A stretch of 64,000 nucleotides of DNA from JBLWXV01 sp048267245 (GTDB taxonomy: Bacteria; Bdellovibrionota; Bacteriovoracia; Bacteriovoracales; Bacteriovoracaceae). The notes beneath the pieces are model-generated. The model had not been told where the DNA came from. It saw only the letters and a program-made list of their open reading frames with translations, and ran no database searches. How positions within the stretch are numbered: the stretch's first letter is position 1; every line of letters starts with the position of its first letter. The stretch lies in NCBI GenBank assembly GCA_048267245.1, contig JBLWXV010000002.1, positions 1-64,000 of the forward strand. The letters are read 5' to 3'. Position numbers and translations under genes: made by a program. Below, one piece after another: positions 41,752-50,997 of the stretch.

Positions 41752-44631
41752 ATGCTGAAGAACATCATTCTCATTTTCTTTTTCCTCTTTGTCTCTCTTA
41801 GTGTTAAAGCTGGGGTGGACGAGCGTCGTTCGCAATTAATTAGTGTAATTGACGAAGAGTTGAGAGAAATTACTAGGCTTAATCAACGAACGAGAGGTCA
41901 AAAGCCTGACCTGCTTATGCGGATGGCAGAACTTCTCCTTGAAAAAGCGAGACTTTCAAAAGAAGTTGAGAATACGAAGTTTATTAGCATGAGTGAGAAA
42001 GAGCGCGAGCGTCTCGATAAGGATAAGCTCTACGCCACTTCAAGAAGTTACTTTGTGCAAGCTCAAAAGACTTGTTATTTAATTTTAAAAAAGTTTCCCA
42101 ACTATAAGCTCAAAGGCGATGTCTACTATATCCTCGCCTACAATGCGAAAGAATTTCAGGATGAAAAGAAGGCCCAGGCTTTCTTTGCTCGCGCGATTAA
42201 GTATAGCTCAGACGTTAATACGAAGACACGCAGTGAGCTTGCACTGGCAGAGATCTATTTTAATAGAGGTGACTTCGATAAGGCGATCCCTTACTACGAA
42301 GATGCCCTCAAGAGAAGTACCAAGGATAAGTGGTACACCAAAGATTCTTATAACCTTGCTTGGTGTTACTTTCGCGAAGGAAAGAAGTCACAAGCCATTT
42401 CAATGATGGAGAAGATCTACGAGCTTAGTCAAAAGCCTCAATATGTAGACATGACCTTCTCTGTTGAAAGAGATCTTGCTTATTTCTATACGGATGCAGG
42501 TAGAACCAAAGAAGCTATTAACTTCTATAACAAGACTGGCAAGAACGTCTCAGAAAACCTTTCTAAGGTAGCTCGCTATCTAACAGGGCAAGGGAAATTT
42601 GTTGTAGCCGAAAAAGCACTCGTGACGGCCCTTGAAAATGTTAAGAATCAAGAAGATGAAATTGATATCTATGTTCAACTACTGGCCCTCTATGAAAAAT
42701 TTGGGCAAGTGGATAAGCACTTAAATGCGGCCCAAAAACTTCAAGCCTTTAACCAGGCAGGTAAGCTGAAGCCAGATCAACTTGAAACCCTCAAATATCA
42801 TGTTGAGCGCATGAGTGCTGTACTTCAAAAGCAAGTGGCCTCTAAGAGATACCAAACTCAAAAAGATGTTCAGAGTGAAAAAGCTTCTCAGGCGGTAGCC
42901 TATTTTAAAATCCTCTCTGATCTGAGTCCAAGTGGTAATCATCAGGCCCTCTTTCACGCTGCTGAAACTAATTATGCCAGTGGGAAGTTTGAAGCAGCGA
43001 TCGCACTCTATGATCAAGTAATTACTGAAGCTACTAAAGCTGGCGATGCTAAATTCTTAAAACTTGCCCAAGATGGGATGATGGCGTCTCTAGGTCAGAA
43101 AGGGATTTCTAAAGAGACCGAAGAGAAGTACATGACTACGGCCTATCTTTCTTATCTGGCCAGGGACTCAAAGAGTCAAAAGGCGTATTCTATCTATCAA
43201 AGATTGTTTTCCTCTTATTATTCTAAGGGGCAAATTGCCGAAGCTGAAAAAGTACTCTTAAGCTTTAAATCAAATTTCCCAAGCGCAATTAAGGTTCAAG
43301 AGGCCATGCTTGCTCGCCTCATGGATTATCACCGTCGCAAGAAGGATAGAGATGCCATCTATGGATGGGTCCAACGCATCAATAGTGGTGAATTTAGAGT
43401 GACAAAGAAGTATGCGGATAAAGTAAGAGAGCTTCTTTTGGCCATTCAATTTGAAAGTGTCGAAAAGGCAAACGCCAGTGGTGACAAGAAGGAAGCTCTT
43501 AAAGGCTACTTTGCCATCTATCAAAACCCAAACACTACGGATGAGGCAAAGAAGAATGCTGCTTATAACATGGCGGTCCTCTTTTACGAGTCAGGAGATG
43601 CTCCATTGATGTATCGCTGGTCTCTTCGCGCCTTACAGCATATGGATGGCGCAGATGTTCGCAAGTTTGAATCGAGCTTTCTAAGTATTGGTACAGATCT
43701 CTTTAGTCGCCAACAATTTGGTGAAGCAGTAGGAGTTTATGGGATCGTTCAGGATAAACTCTGCAAGCAAAAGAGTAATAATAAAAAGCTCTTCTTTAAA
43801 AATGGTGTCGTCGTCGCCCTTGCTGATAAGAAGCTCGATGAAGCCAAGAAAATGATTCTTGAGGCCCCAAGCTGTGGCATTGATCAGGATATTGTAAATG
43901 AAGTCTCTCTAGAGCTTCTTGAGAGCTATAGAGAAAATACTCTATGGAATAATTATCGTGATTGGATTGAGCACTTAAGTTCGAATAAATCACTCCAAGG
44001 CGATTTGATTCATCATTATTGGACACTCGCTAAGGCTTATCAGTCTAGCGGACGTGGTGATCTTGCTAGTGGTCTGATTCCAACAATCGTCTCAACTTAC
44101 AAAGAGGCGCAAAAGAATCGCAATAAGATTCCATTAGAAGGTCTTGATGTAATTGCCACGCTTAATCTTCCAGAGCTTGATAAAGCAGTGACTGAGCTTG
44201 AACAAATTAAGTTGGAGTTCCCCGAAGCGACCTATAATCAACGCTTGCAACAGAAATTTAAAGAATTGGATCGTGTGACAACCCTCGGTGTGAACATTCT
44301 CAAAATCGGCTCAGGTAAGGGGATTGTGAGAAGTTATCGCTATCTCATTGATGCCTACGAAAATATGGCACGAGACATTCGCTCATTTACTCCACAGGGA
44401 AAAACTCCTGAGTATGTATCTTCATTTTCAAAAAGTATGAATGACCTCACAGGACCTCTCTTAGCTAAGGCAAGTGAGTTTAGAAGAGAGGCCGTAAGAC
44501 AAATTGAATCTTCAGATATTCTCTCAGAAGATAACTTCTTCTTTATGAGTTCAAAAAGACCTGGGGAGTTTGTTCCAGAGTATCAACCTGTTATCCCAGG
44601 AATCATGATGGATAGAGGAGGAAGAAGATAA
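41752..44631 (+). CDS. gltD: Large periplasmic TPR protein, GltD-like
   Basis: 959 residues. Signal peptide (about 1-20) followed by an almost continuous array of TPR-like helix pairs, e.g. YYILAYNAKEFQDEKKAQAFFARAIKY, LALAEIYFNRGDFDKAIPYYEDAL and YNLAWCYFREGKKSQAISMMEK. Repeats continue to about residue 700; the C-terminus is more helical and charged. GltD of Myxococcus is a large TPR protein next to gltE, matching the order here. The stop overlaps the next start (TAATG). Confidence 0.72.
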   Translation: MLKNIILIFFFLFVSLSVKAGVDERRSQLISVIDEELREITRLNQRTRGQKPDLLMRMAELLLEKARLSKEVENTKFISMSEKERERLDKDKLYATSRSYFVQAQKTCYLILKKFPNYKLKGDVYYILAYNAKEFQDEKKAQAFFARAIKYSSDVNTKTRSELALAEIYFNRGDFDKAIPYYEDALKRSTKDKWYTKDSYNLAWCYFREGKKSQAISMMEKIYELSQKPQYVDMTFSVERDLAYFYTDAGRTKEAINFYNKTGKNVSENLSKVARYLTGQGKFVVAEKALVTALENVKNQEDEIDIYVQLLALYEKFGQVDKHLNAAQKLQAFNQAGKLKPDQLETLKYHVERMSAVLQKQVASKRYQTQKDVQSEKASQAVAYFKILSDLSPSGNHQALFHAAETNYASGKFEAAIALYDQVITEATKAGDAKFLKLAQDGMMASLGQKGISKETEEKYMTTAYLSYLARDSKSQKAYSIYQRLFSSYYSKGQIAEAEKVLLSFKSNFPSAIKVQEAMLARLMDYHRRKKDRDAIYGWVQRINSGEFRVTKKYADKVRELLLAIQFESVEKANASGDKKEALKGYFAIYQNPNTTDEAKKNAAYNMAVLFYESGDAPLMYRWSLRALQHMDGADVRKFESSFLSIGTDLFSRQQFGEAVGVYGIVQDKLCKQKSNNKKLFFKNGVVVALADKKLDEAKKMILEAPSCGIDQDIVNEVSLELLESYRENTLWNNYRDWIEHLSSNKSLQGDLIHHYWTLAKAYQSSGRGDLASGLIPTIVSTYKEAQKNRNKIPLEGLDVIATLNLPELDKAVTELEQIKLEFPEATYNQRLQQKFKELDRVTTLGVNILKIGSGKGIVRSYRYLIDAYENMARDIRSFTPQGKTPEYVSSFSKSMNDLTGPLLAKASEFRREAVRQIESSDILSEDNFFFMSSKRPGEFVPEYQPVIPGIMMDRGGRR

Positions 44632-45554
44632 TGAAAAGCTTAATCACTGTATTGGCACTGCTTTTTCTTGCTTCTTGTTCATCTGGTCCAACAAAGAATG
44701 AGAACACTGGTAGTAACCAGGTGGCCCAAGGGGAGAGTGAGGAGTTTGCTTGGATTGAGAGCGTTGACTTTACTCAAGACCCAGAAGTTCCCTTTGTAGA
44801 GTCTCAAGATGTCTACCCACAAGAAATTGAAAAGTTAGATATTCTCTCAAGTGAGAGTTTGGCAAGAGTTCCCTCTCCTAAGTTAGATGTGGATCAAAAC
44901 GCTGCTGATCCTCTAACAGGAGTTGCTCTTAAGTGCTACTCACGCAATTTTGATGAGGGATTTTCTAGTCTTAAACAACTCTATAACAAGTTTAAGTCCC
45001 ATCCGTCTTATTGGAATATTCTAGGCACTTGCTATTTTCTTCAAGGAGATGAGAGAAAAGCACTGCTCTTTTTTAATAAGGCTCGCGGCATAAATGGTCG
45101 CTATGTACCAGCAATTAACAATCTTGGAGTGGTTTATCAGAGGCAAGGAAAAGACCAGAAGGCCCTTGCTGCCTACAAGAAAGCTTCAGAGATTAATAGC
45201 TTCGCCCTCACTCCAAACTTTAATATGGCGCAAATCTATCTTCAGTACGGACATAAAGAAAAGGCCAAGCAAACATTTATTGCTCTCTATAAGAAAGAAG
45301 GAACAGACGCTGAACTCTTAAATGCTCTCGCCTTTATCTACTTAGTAGAAGGAGAGCCCAAGAAGTCTGTGACTCTCTATTCAAGAATTGATGAACGCAA
45401 GTTTGAGTTGCCAGAATTTGGTCTCAATTACGCATACGCTTTAAAACTATCTGGTCGCATCAGTGATGCTCAGAGTGTTTTCTCTAAGATTGATCGTGAA
45501 AATCTTGGAGCAATGCAATCCTATTACAATAAAGTTGAGGAGTCTCTCAGATGA
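44631..45554 (+). CDS. gltE: TPR lipoprotein, GltE/AglT-like
   Basis: 307 residues. The lipobox LASC places the lipidated Cys at about residue 16. A low-complexity acidic stretch is followed by TPR pairs from about residue 95 (SYWNILGTCYFLQGDERKALLFFNKA, VPAINNLGVVYQRQGKDQKALAAYKKA, FNMAQIYLQYGHKEKAKQTFIAL). AglT/GltE is a TPR lipoprotein needed for gliding in Myxococcus. It lies between gltD-like and gltF-like genes with 1- and 4-nt overlaps, which points to tightly balanced synthesis. Confidence 0.72.
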   Translation: MKSLITVLALLFLASCSSGPTKNENTGSNQVAQGESEEFAWIESVDFTQDPEVPFVESQDVYPQEIEKLDILSSESLARVPSPKLDVDQNAADPLTGVALKCYSRNFDEGFSSLKQLYNKFKSHPSYWNILGTCYFLQGDERKALLFFNKARGINGRYVPAINNLGVVYQRQGKDQKALAAYKKASEINSFALTPNFNMAQIYLQYGHKEKAKQTFIALYKKEGTDAELLNALAFIYLVEGEPKKSVTLYSRIDERKFELPEFGLNYAYALKLSGRISDAQSVFSKIDRENLGAMQSYYNKVEESLR

Positions 45555-45811
45555 TTCGTTTAACTGCACTTATCTTTGTTCTGTTTTCTTGGTCACTTCT
45601 TGCTCAAGAAATAACCAAAGATCCAAAAGTCATTTACAAGTACAAAAAATACGAAAAATTCGATTTTGAAGATCTCGTGATTGAAGGCGAGACCGGTGGC
45701 CCTGGGGATATTTCAGTCTCCTCACGCTTTCAAAAGCAATTTAAAAATAAACTCCCTTATCGCAAGAACTTCAATGCAGAAATTCGAAAGGGAATTGAGC
45801 GCGTAAGATAG
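45551..45811 (+). CDS. gltF: Small exported GltF-like protein
   Basis: 86 residues. Signal peptide (about 1-18, SLLAQ) followed by a compact conserved-looking segment KFDFEDLVIEGETGGPGDISV and a basic tail. Small proteins with an acidic DFED.VIEGE core occur beside TPR lipoproteins in myxobacterial motility loci, from memory of that family; I cannot confirm by search. The ATG overlaps the GltE-like stop by four bases. Confidence 0.58.
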   Translation: MIRLTALIFVLFSWSLLAQEITKDPKVIYKYKKYEKFDFEDLVIEGETGGPGDISVSSRFQKQFKNKLPYRKNFNAEIRKGIERVR

Positions 45812-45837
45812 TTTTAGGACCCACCAAGGAGCGGTCG

Positions 45838-47883
45838 GTGAATCTTGAGAATATAGTTAGTAAGCAAATGTATGAGTTACTTCCTGCTGGTGCCATGCAA
45901 GGCAAAAAGGGAGTGCTAATCAAGAAGAGAAGAGTCCTCATTGGACGCTCTCAAGCTTGTGATATCATTTTGCTCAATCGAGATGTGACTTCCATACATG
46001 CCGTTCTTGAAATTACGGAGAATGGAGCGATTGTCTACGACATGAACTCCACCAACGGAACTTATGTAAATGGTGAAAGTGTTGTTTTTAATGAAGTAAA
46101 AGAGGGCGATACGCTCAAGTTTGCTTCGCAGGAATATATTTTTAAGAAATATAAGAAAGAAGATATTCTTCCTCCTCCACTTGAGATGCTTGCTCCAATC
46201 TCTCAAGGACTGCCACCAGCGATGGGTGATTCAGCTCCCATGCAAGCTCCAAGTTTACCAACAGCTTCTCCTTCTCAAACTGGAGCTCGCCTACCAAAAG
46301 CATCCGATACGCTTCCAAAGGCAAGTCCCTTTAGAGAAGTTCCAAGAGTGGCTTATCCACTTGCAAAGGATCCTAAGGCCGAATTCAGTGAATATATCTT
46401 TGAAGATGCTGATCTTCTCTATCCGATCTTCAATTACGGCGTTAATTATTCTGCCGTAGAAGTCATTATTCTCTTTAAGGATATGGTCTACTCTGTTGAT
46501 TACGTTCCAACTCTCGATGGAAAGTATAAATTGGTTGGCAAGGATGCCTCTAATAAAGAGATTGAGTACGCCTATCTCGGAAAAGATGAAAAGTTTGAAT
46601 TTATTGAAGTGAAGAATAACGATATCTTGGTTCATCCTCTTCCTGGCTACGATGTCATGCGTATCTCTGGAAATAAGACTGAGGACGCTGGAGCGAGTAG
46701 CATCCCACTTTATGGCGATGATATATTGCGCTTTAAAAATGGTGAGATTCAGATCTTTGTGAGATCTACCGAAGCTCCTCCAAAGGTTAAGCCGGCCCCT
46801 ATTCTTGATCGCGATACTGATTTAAAAAAGTACCTCTTTTTAGTATTTATTTTCTGTATTGCATTTTTGAGTGCAATTTCAATGGTGACTGTAGACGAGG
46901 ATATTGAAAAAGAAAAAGTTCCTGAAAGAGTCGCGACAATTCTTTATAAGAGAAAGCTGGTCATCTCTAAGTCTCCTGCGATTGAAAAGACTAAAGATGC
47001 CCCTAAAGAAAAGGTTCAAAAGTCTCCTGTACAAAAGCCTATTGAGAGACCTAAGACTGAGCCAGTTAAACAAACTGCTGATAAGCCAAGTCCAGCTCCT
47101 GCCAAGAATGTGGGAGATAAGAATTCTCCAAAAGTAGGTGAAGTTAAGAAGGCTAATCCAAATAAGGGACCAACTAATACGAAAACTCAAGTGAGCCCGA
47201 CGAAGTCCACTAGTACTGCTAAGTCTTCGCGCTCTCGCTCGGCCCCTTCTAAGCACGTCAATAACGCTGCTTCAAAAGGTCCAGTGCAAACCTACAAAGC
47301 ACTCGAGTGGAAATCAACTATGAGTAACATCCTCACCAAGGGTGGGACGACGAAGTCTGTTCAAGCTGCCGATGGCAATGTCTCGGCCACTGGATCGGCC
47401 TCTAGTGTCGTCTCTGGTGGTGAGAGTGCGACTCTTGAAACTGCAAAAGTGAATACAAATGTTGGGAGCCTTGTCGGCGCCGCTTCTGGGACACTGGATT
47501 CTGCCAAAGGTGTGGATGGACTTGTGGATAAGAAGAGTATTTATACTGCTGGTCTTCCCTACAAGACAGTGGTTCTGGGGGGAATGGACCCGGACTTGAT
47601 TCGCAAAATTCTCATCGACAATATTCCACGCTTTAGACTTTGCTATCAGCAAGAGCTAGACCGCGCCTCTCAGGCCATCGACGGGGTTGTTCGACTAGAC
47701 TTTATCATTGGTGCCAGCGGTCGCGTGACCAAGGCCGGGGTTGAGTCGGCTTCAGGAAGTCTCACGGGTGATGTTAAGGGATGTGTAATTGGTGTTCTCA
47801 AGGACCTGCGCTTTCCGGCACCTCGCGGGGGTAGTGTGGTCGAAGTGAATCAACCATTTAACTTCTACCCAAGAAGAAAATAA
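45838..47883 (+). CDS. gltG: FHA domain, membrane segment and TonB-like C-terminal protein, GltG/PglI-like
   Basis: 681 residues from GTG with AAGGAG 6 nt upstream (45826-45831). The cytoplasmic part starts with an FHA domain: GRSQACDII near residue 35, SIHAVLE, and NSTNGTYVNG at about 70-79, which binds phosphothreonine. A second soluble domain of unknown type spans about 175-320. One membrane helix lies at about 331-351. A long Lys/Pro/Ser-rich periplasmic linker leads to the C-terminal AgmX/PglI-type domain (about 580-681), with a single pair of Cys. Such proteins carry motor energy across the periplasm. A terminator follows. Confidence 0.82.
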   Translation: MNLENIVSKQMYELLPAGAMQGKKGVLIKKRRVLIGRSQACDIILLNRDVTSIHAVLEITENGAIVYDMNSTNGTYVNGESVVFNEVKEGDTLKFASQEYIFKKYKKEDILPPPLEMLAPISQGLPPAMGDSAPMQAPSLPTASPSQTGARLPKASDTLPKASPFREVPRVAYPLAKDPKAEFSEYIFEDADLLYPIFNYGVNYSAVEVIILFKDMVYSVDYVPTLDGKYKLVGKDASNKEIEYAYLGKDEKFEFIEVKNNDILVHPLPGYDVMRISGNKTEDAGASSIPLYGDDILRFKNGEIQIFVRSTEAPPKVKPAPILDRDTDLKKYLFLVFIFCIAFLSAISMVTVDEDIEKEKVPERVATILYKRKLVISKSPAIEKTKDAPKEKVQKSPVQKPIERPKTEPVKQTADKPSPAPAKNVGDKNSPKVGEVKKANPNKGPTNTKTQVSPTKSTSTAKSSRSRSAPSKHVNNAASKGPVQTYKALEWKSTMSNILTKGGTTKSVQAADGNVSATGSASSVVSGGESATLETAKVNTNVGSLVGAASGTLDSAKGVDGLVDKKSIYTAGLPYKTVVLGGMDPDLIRKILIDNIPRFRLCYQQELDRASQAIDGVVRLDFIIGASGRVTKAGVESASGSLTGDVKGCVIGVLKDLRFPAPRGGSVVEVNQPFNFYPRRK

Positions 47884-47919
47884 ATCTTATTTGCCATAGA
47901 TTACTGGCATTTTCACATC

Positions 47920-47942
47920 AGGCCCACTTCGGTGGGCCTTTT
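47920..47942 (+). terminator. Rho-independent terminator of the glt operon
   Basis: AGGCCCAC (47920-47927), TTCG tetraloop, GTGGGCCT (47932-47939) and a T run ending at 47942. It lies 36 nt after the gltG-like stop codon. Confidence 0.9.
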
Positions 47943-48019
47943 AAATTTTAAGTGCTTAGCCTCTCTTTCAGGCAAATTCTTAGTTCTAGTCTATGATAGA
48001 GATAACAAGAGGATGTCGA

Positions 48020-48541
48020 ATGTCCACTTTTGCATGGCTGTGGGTTCAGTCTAGAACTCGCATTACAAAGATAGGCTTTGCACTTTTTGGCTCCTTTACG
48101 GGACTAATGGTGTTGGAGCTACTCGATGGAGATCAAGATATTGCTGATCTCCTTGCGCCATTGTTGTGGGTGCTCTTTATTAATCACCTTTATATTGTTT
48201 GCACGAAGGATCAGGTAATTGAAGTTCCACTCGCTTCGTCTGAAAAGAGCAATGGACTCTATGCTATTTTGGCCAAGATTGCGCCTGGGATCTCGTCGCG
48301 TGCTGTGAAGTGGGGGATGAACGCCGTCTTAGCACTCTGTTTGATTACTCCCATTGTGCTAGATGCCTTTGCCTTCGATCCACAACAAGTGAAGTTTTCA
48401 GCTCTAGCCGCAGTTTCGCTGTGGAGCCTCTGTCTGTTTACAGTTTCTATAAAGGAGCTCAAGGGCCACTTGAGAATAGTGAGATTATTTTACTGTAACT
48501 TGGCCTTGTGTGTTTTCGTGATTAGCGTGTTCTATTTCTAG
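48020..48541 (+). CDS. Hypothetical membrane protein
   Basis: 173 residues from ATG 48020, with GAGG 7 nt upstream; a reading from 47993 adds nine polar residues. Four to five hydrophobic helices are separated by a cytoplasmic-looking loop. No family is recognised. It sits between the glt operon terminator and the convergent motor genes, with only 6 nt between its stop and theirs. A link with motility is possible but only by position. Confidence 0.55.
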   Translation: MSTFAWLWVQSRTRITKIGFALFGSFTGLMVLELLDGDQDIADLLAPLLWVLFINHLYIVCTKDQVIEVPLASSEKSNGLYAILAKIAPGISSRAVKWGMNAVLALCLITPIVLDAFAFDPQQVKFSALAAVSLWSLCLFTVSIKELKGHLRIVRLFYCNLALCVFVISVFYF

Positions 48542-48547
48542 AACCTT

Positions 48548-49048
48548 CTATTCTTCACCTAGAACGACGAATTTATACTGCTTGAAGCCTGCTTCTGCGG
48601 CAGTGAACATCAATCTGCGAATAAATGAGTAACGAATGGTCTTATCGACAATTAGGTTCACGTTACCGCTAAATTTATTTGCATTTTCTGCAGACTGCTC
48701 AATTTGCTGAATGAGCTTCTTCTTGGCAACGAGCTCGTCGTAGAGCGGAGAGATCACCCCATTTCTTCCGAGGTTTTCTTTTTTGAGATCAATGATTTCC
48801 TTGTCATCGACCCAGATCATATCTGGAGAGACTTGGACAACCACACCATTTGTATTTAGGTTTTGAGATTCGGACTTCGGTAGAGTGAGGCCCTTGGGAA
48901 CATTGAGAACGATCCCTGACGAGTTGTAACTGTTGAGAAGGAAGACCAGCATGATCACTAGAATGTCGAGTAGGGAGGTAATATCGAGATCGAGAACTTC
49001 TCTCTTTGAACGATTTCCTCTTTTTCTAATTAGACGGTTGTTTCTCAT
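48548..49048 (-). CDS. ExbD/TolR-type proton-channel subunit (AglQ/AglS-like)
   Basis: 166 residues. A basic N-terminus precedes one membrane helix containing the essential Asp in DITSLLDILVIMLVFLL (about 22-38). The periplasmic domain (about 45-166) follows the TolR pattern. The subunit forms the proton path with the TolQ-like subunit. It is third in the operon aglR-like, exbD-like, exbD-like, the Myxococcus aglR-aglQ-aglS arrangement; which of the two is AglQ or AglS cannot be told. Confidence 0.85.
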   Translation of the reverse strand: MRNNRLIRKRGNRSKREVLDLDITSLLDILVIMLVFLLNSYNSSGIVLNVPKGLTLPKSESQNLNTNGVVVQVSPDMIWVDDKEIIDLKKENLGRNGVISPLYDELVAKKKLIQQIEQSAENANKFSGNVNLIVDKTIRYSFIRRLMFTAAEAGFKQYKFVVLGEE

Positions 49049-49069
49049 CGCTGAGTCCTAAGTCCTGGG

Positions 49070-49609
49070 TTAGTAACCACTGATAATGTTGGCAAACACA
49101 ATATTGTCAAAAAGAACTTTTACTTTCTCATCTACGCCTTCTTTGCTTTTGACATAGATAGACTCATCGGTTTTTCTTACAACTCTCAGAGCGTCCATGA
49201 TCTTCACAATCTCTTCGTAGGTAATGTCGACCATGGGCTCAAGTATGGCAGTCTTTTCTTTTGGGTTTTGCGACTTCATACCAACAATGAATGTATGAAG
49301 GCTTTCCAAATCATAGTCGCCATCGCTGTTTTTTCCGAAGGATTTTACGAGGCGAGAGGGCACTCCCACGTAGGCATTGATCCTGTCAGACACCACTCTT
49401 AGAGTGAGGGCGAGTGGTTTTTGATTTGGCGGCGGCTCTTGATCAGAGACAAGTGGTACATCACTAGGGATTTCATAGATCTTAATAAAGCTCGCCGACA
49501 TGAGAAGAAAAAAGATAAAGATGAAAACCGAGTCCAAAATAGGAATCAGGTTTGGCTTAACTATAGTATGTCTTTTCGATTTCCTACTGGGTACTCGGTA
49601 CATCGACAT
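49070..49609 (-). CDS. ExbD/TolR-type proton-channel subunit (AglQ/AglS-like)
   Basis: 179 residues. The membrane helix NLIPILDSVFIFIFFLLMS (about 20-38) includes the conserved Asp. The periplasmic part has an extra Pro-rich spacer (about 56-64) compared with its paralogue. It follows the TolQ-like gene after 9 nt and precedes the second TolR-like gene by 21 nt. Confidence 0.85.
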   Translation of the reverse strand: MSMYRVPSRKSKRHTIVKPNLIPILDSVFIFIFFLLMSASFIKIYEIPSDVPLVSDQEPPPNQKPLALTLRVVSDRINAYVGVPSRLVKSFGKNSDGDYDLESLHTFIVGMKSQNPKEKTAILEPMVDITYEEIVKIMDALRVVRKTDESIYVKSKEGVDEKVKVLFDNIVFANIISGY

Positions 49610-49618
49610 GACTCCGGC

Positions 49619-50299
49619 TTATTCCATTTTCTCTTTTTTAGTTCCAAGAATATCCATCAGCTTTACTGAAAACTCATCAATCTCGTTGACGATTTTATCC
49701 GCTTTCGAGGTAAGGAAAGTGTGGATCATCATGATTGAGATAGCTGCAAGTAGACCAAGGAAAGTTGTGTTCATCGCGACGGCGATACCTGTTGCAAGCA
49801 ACTCCGCCTTCTGGGAAGGATCAGCTGCGGCTACAGCACTAAACGATTGGATCAGACCCTGGATTGTTCCAAGAAGACCAAAGAGAGTAGAGATGTTAGC
49901 AATGAGTTGAAGATAGTTTAAGCGAAGTTCAACTCTTGGGATAACTTCGAGAGCTGTGGCGTCAATGGCATTTTGTACTTGCTCAGAAGATTGATTGGCA
50001 CGCTTGAGACCGCTCTTGAGAACTTTAGGAAGAGCAGCCACGCTTCCAGAGCAAACTCTGATGGCGCCTTGAATATCGTTAGAGAGAATGTAGCGTTGAA
50101 GCTCATTCATAAAAGAAGCACCATCCACATCGAACTTGAATGAAAGCTTCATAAATCTTTCAATGGCAATCGCGAGACCGACACCCCATACGAGGAGGAT
50201 GATCCACATGAAGACTCCGCCACTTTGAAAGAAATTAGCAATGGTATTAATGATAGTTAAATCAGTAGTTGCCGCCTGTACGACTTCCGTTCCGTCCAT
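49619..50299 (-). CDS. aglR: TolQ/ExbB-type motor subunit, AglR-like
   Basis: 226 residues with three hydrophobic helices. The family pattern is clear: ISTLFGLLGTIQGLIQSF near residues 135-152 and GIAVAMNTTFLGLLAAI near 171-187, with an MMIHTF membrane end. In the Agl motor, AglR with two TolR-like subunits converts proton flow to motion of the Glt complex. It heads the three-gene motor operon, with AAGGAGAGGG directly upstream of the ATG, and converges on the glt operon. Confidence 0.85.
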   Translation of the reverse strand: MDGTEVVQAATTDLTIINTIANFFQSGGVFMWIILLVWGVGLAIAIERFMKLSFKFDVDGASFMNELQRYILSNDIQGAIRVCSGSVAALPKVLKSGLKRANQSSEQVQNAIDATALEVIPRVELRLNYLQLIANISTLFGLLGTIQGLIQSFSAVAAADPSQKAELLATGIAVAMNTTFLGLLAAISIMMIHTFLTSKADKIVNEIDEFSVKLMDILGTKKEKME

Positions 50300-50339
50300 G
50301 GAACCCTCTCCTTGTTACAAAAATCTTTGTACATTAAGT

Positions 50340-50345
50340 ATTCTA
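50340..50345 (-). promoter_or_regulatory. Candidate -10 box of the aglR operon
   Basis: TAGAAT on the minus strand (50345-50340), five of six matches, 40 bp before the aglR-like ATG. The -35 position is not recognisable, so readthrough from gmhA is an alternative. Confidence 0.3.
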
Positions 50346-50397
50346 GCTGAAAAAAACTCTAAGCTACGAATTTTACGAGAGGGGGCAGAAAATTCCG

Positions 50398-50982
50398 TTA
50401 GCGATAATTCTCTGGAAAGAGATCGCGCTCAATCCCTTCGATGAAAATGTGGATGATTTTGATATGGATTTCTTGAATGCGGTCAGTGATGGGGGCGTCC
50501 ACAATAATAGGCACGTCGACCATATCCTTTAGAGCGCCTCCCCCTTTGCCTAGAAGGCCGATTACTTTCATCTGTTTTGACTTGGCCATCTTAGTCGCTT
50601 CAATGACGTTGGCAGAGTTTCCACTGGTTGAGATCGCAAGCAGAATGTCCCCGGCGTGTCCCCAGCCTTCGAGAAATTTTGCAAAAATTTGATCATAGCC
50701 AAAGTCATTGCCGACACAGCTCATATGCGAGGGATCGGCAATTGAGACCGCTGGAAGTGCGCGGCGATTTTTTCTAAAGCGCCCAGTAAGCTCTTCAGCA
50801 AAGTGCATGGAGTCGCAAAGCGAGCCTCCGTTGCCACAACTAAAAGCGTGTCCACCATTTTTAAAAGCATGGGTGAATAGGGCGATAGCCTTTTCGATTT
50901 GCTCTAAATTTTCTGGATTTCCCATGAATTTTTCGAGGGTAGAGGCAGAGTCAGAAAGTGCGGCTTGGATAAAATTTGTCAT
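50398..50982 (-). CDS. gmhA: Phosphoheptose isomerase
   Basis: 194 residues, SIS fold, the family's usual length. Zinc ligands are in place: H60 and E64 (SMHFAEEL) and Q170 and H178 (RIQEIHIKIIH). The phosphate-binding CGNGGS and STSGNS loops are present. It converts sedoheptulose 7-phosphate to D-glycero-manno-heptose 7-phosphate for the lipopolysaccharide core, consistent with a GT9-like gene in the window. No Shine-Dalgarno precedes the ATG, which begins 15 nt after the trxA terminator T run. Confidence 0.95.
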   Translation of the reverse strand: MTNFIQAALSDSASTLEKFMGNPENLEQIEKAIALFTHAFKNGGHAFSCGNGGSLCDSMHFAEELTGRFRKNRRALPAVSIADPSHMSCVGNDFGYDQIFAKFLEGWGHAGDILLAISTSGNSANVIEATKMAKSKQMKVIGLLGKGGGALKDMVDVPIIVDAPITDRIQEIHIKIIHIFIEGIERDLFPENYR

Positions 50983-50997
50983 AGAGTTAAGAATAAC

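Noticed and set aside
46291..46635. 114-codon open frame antisense to the gltG-like gene
   Set aside because: Composition is the complement of a regular coding frame; no start signal.
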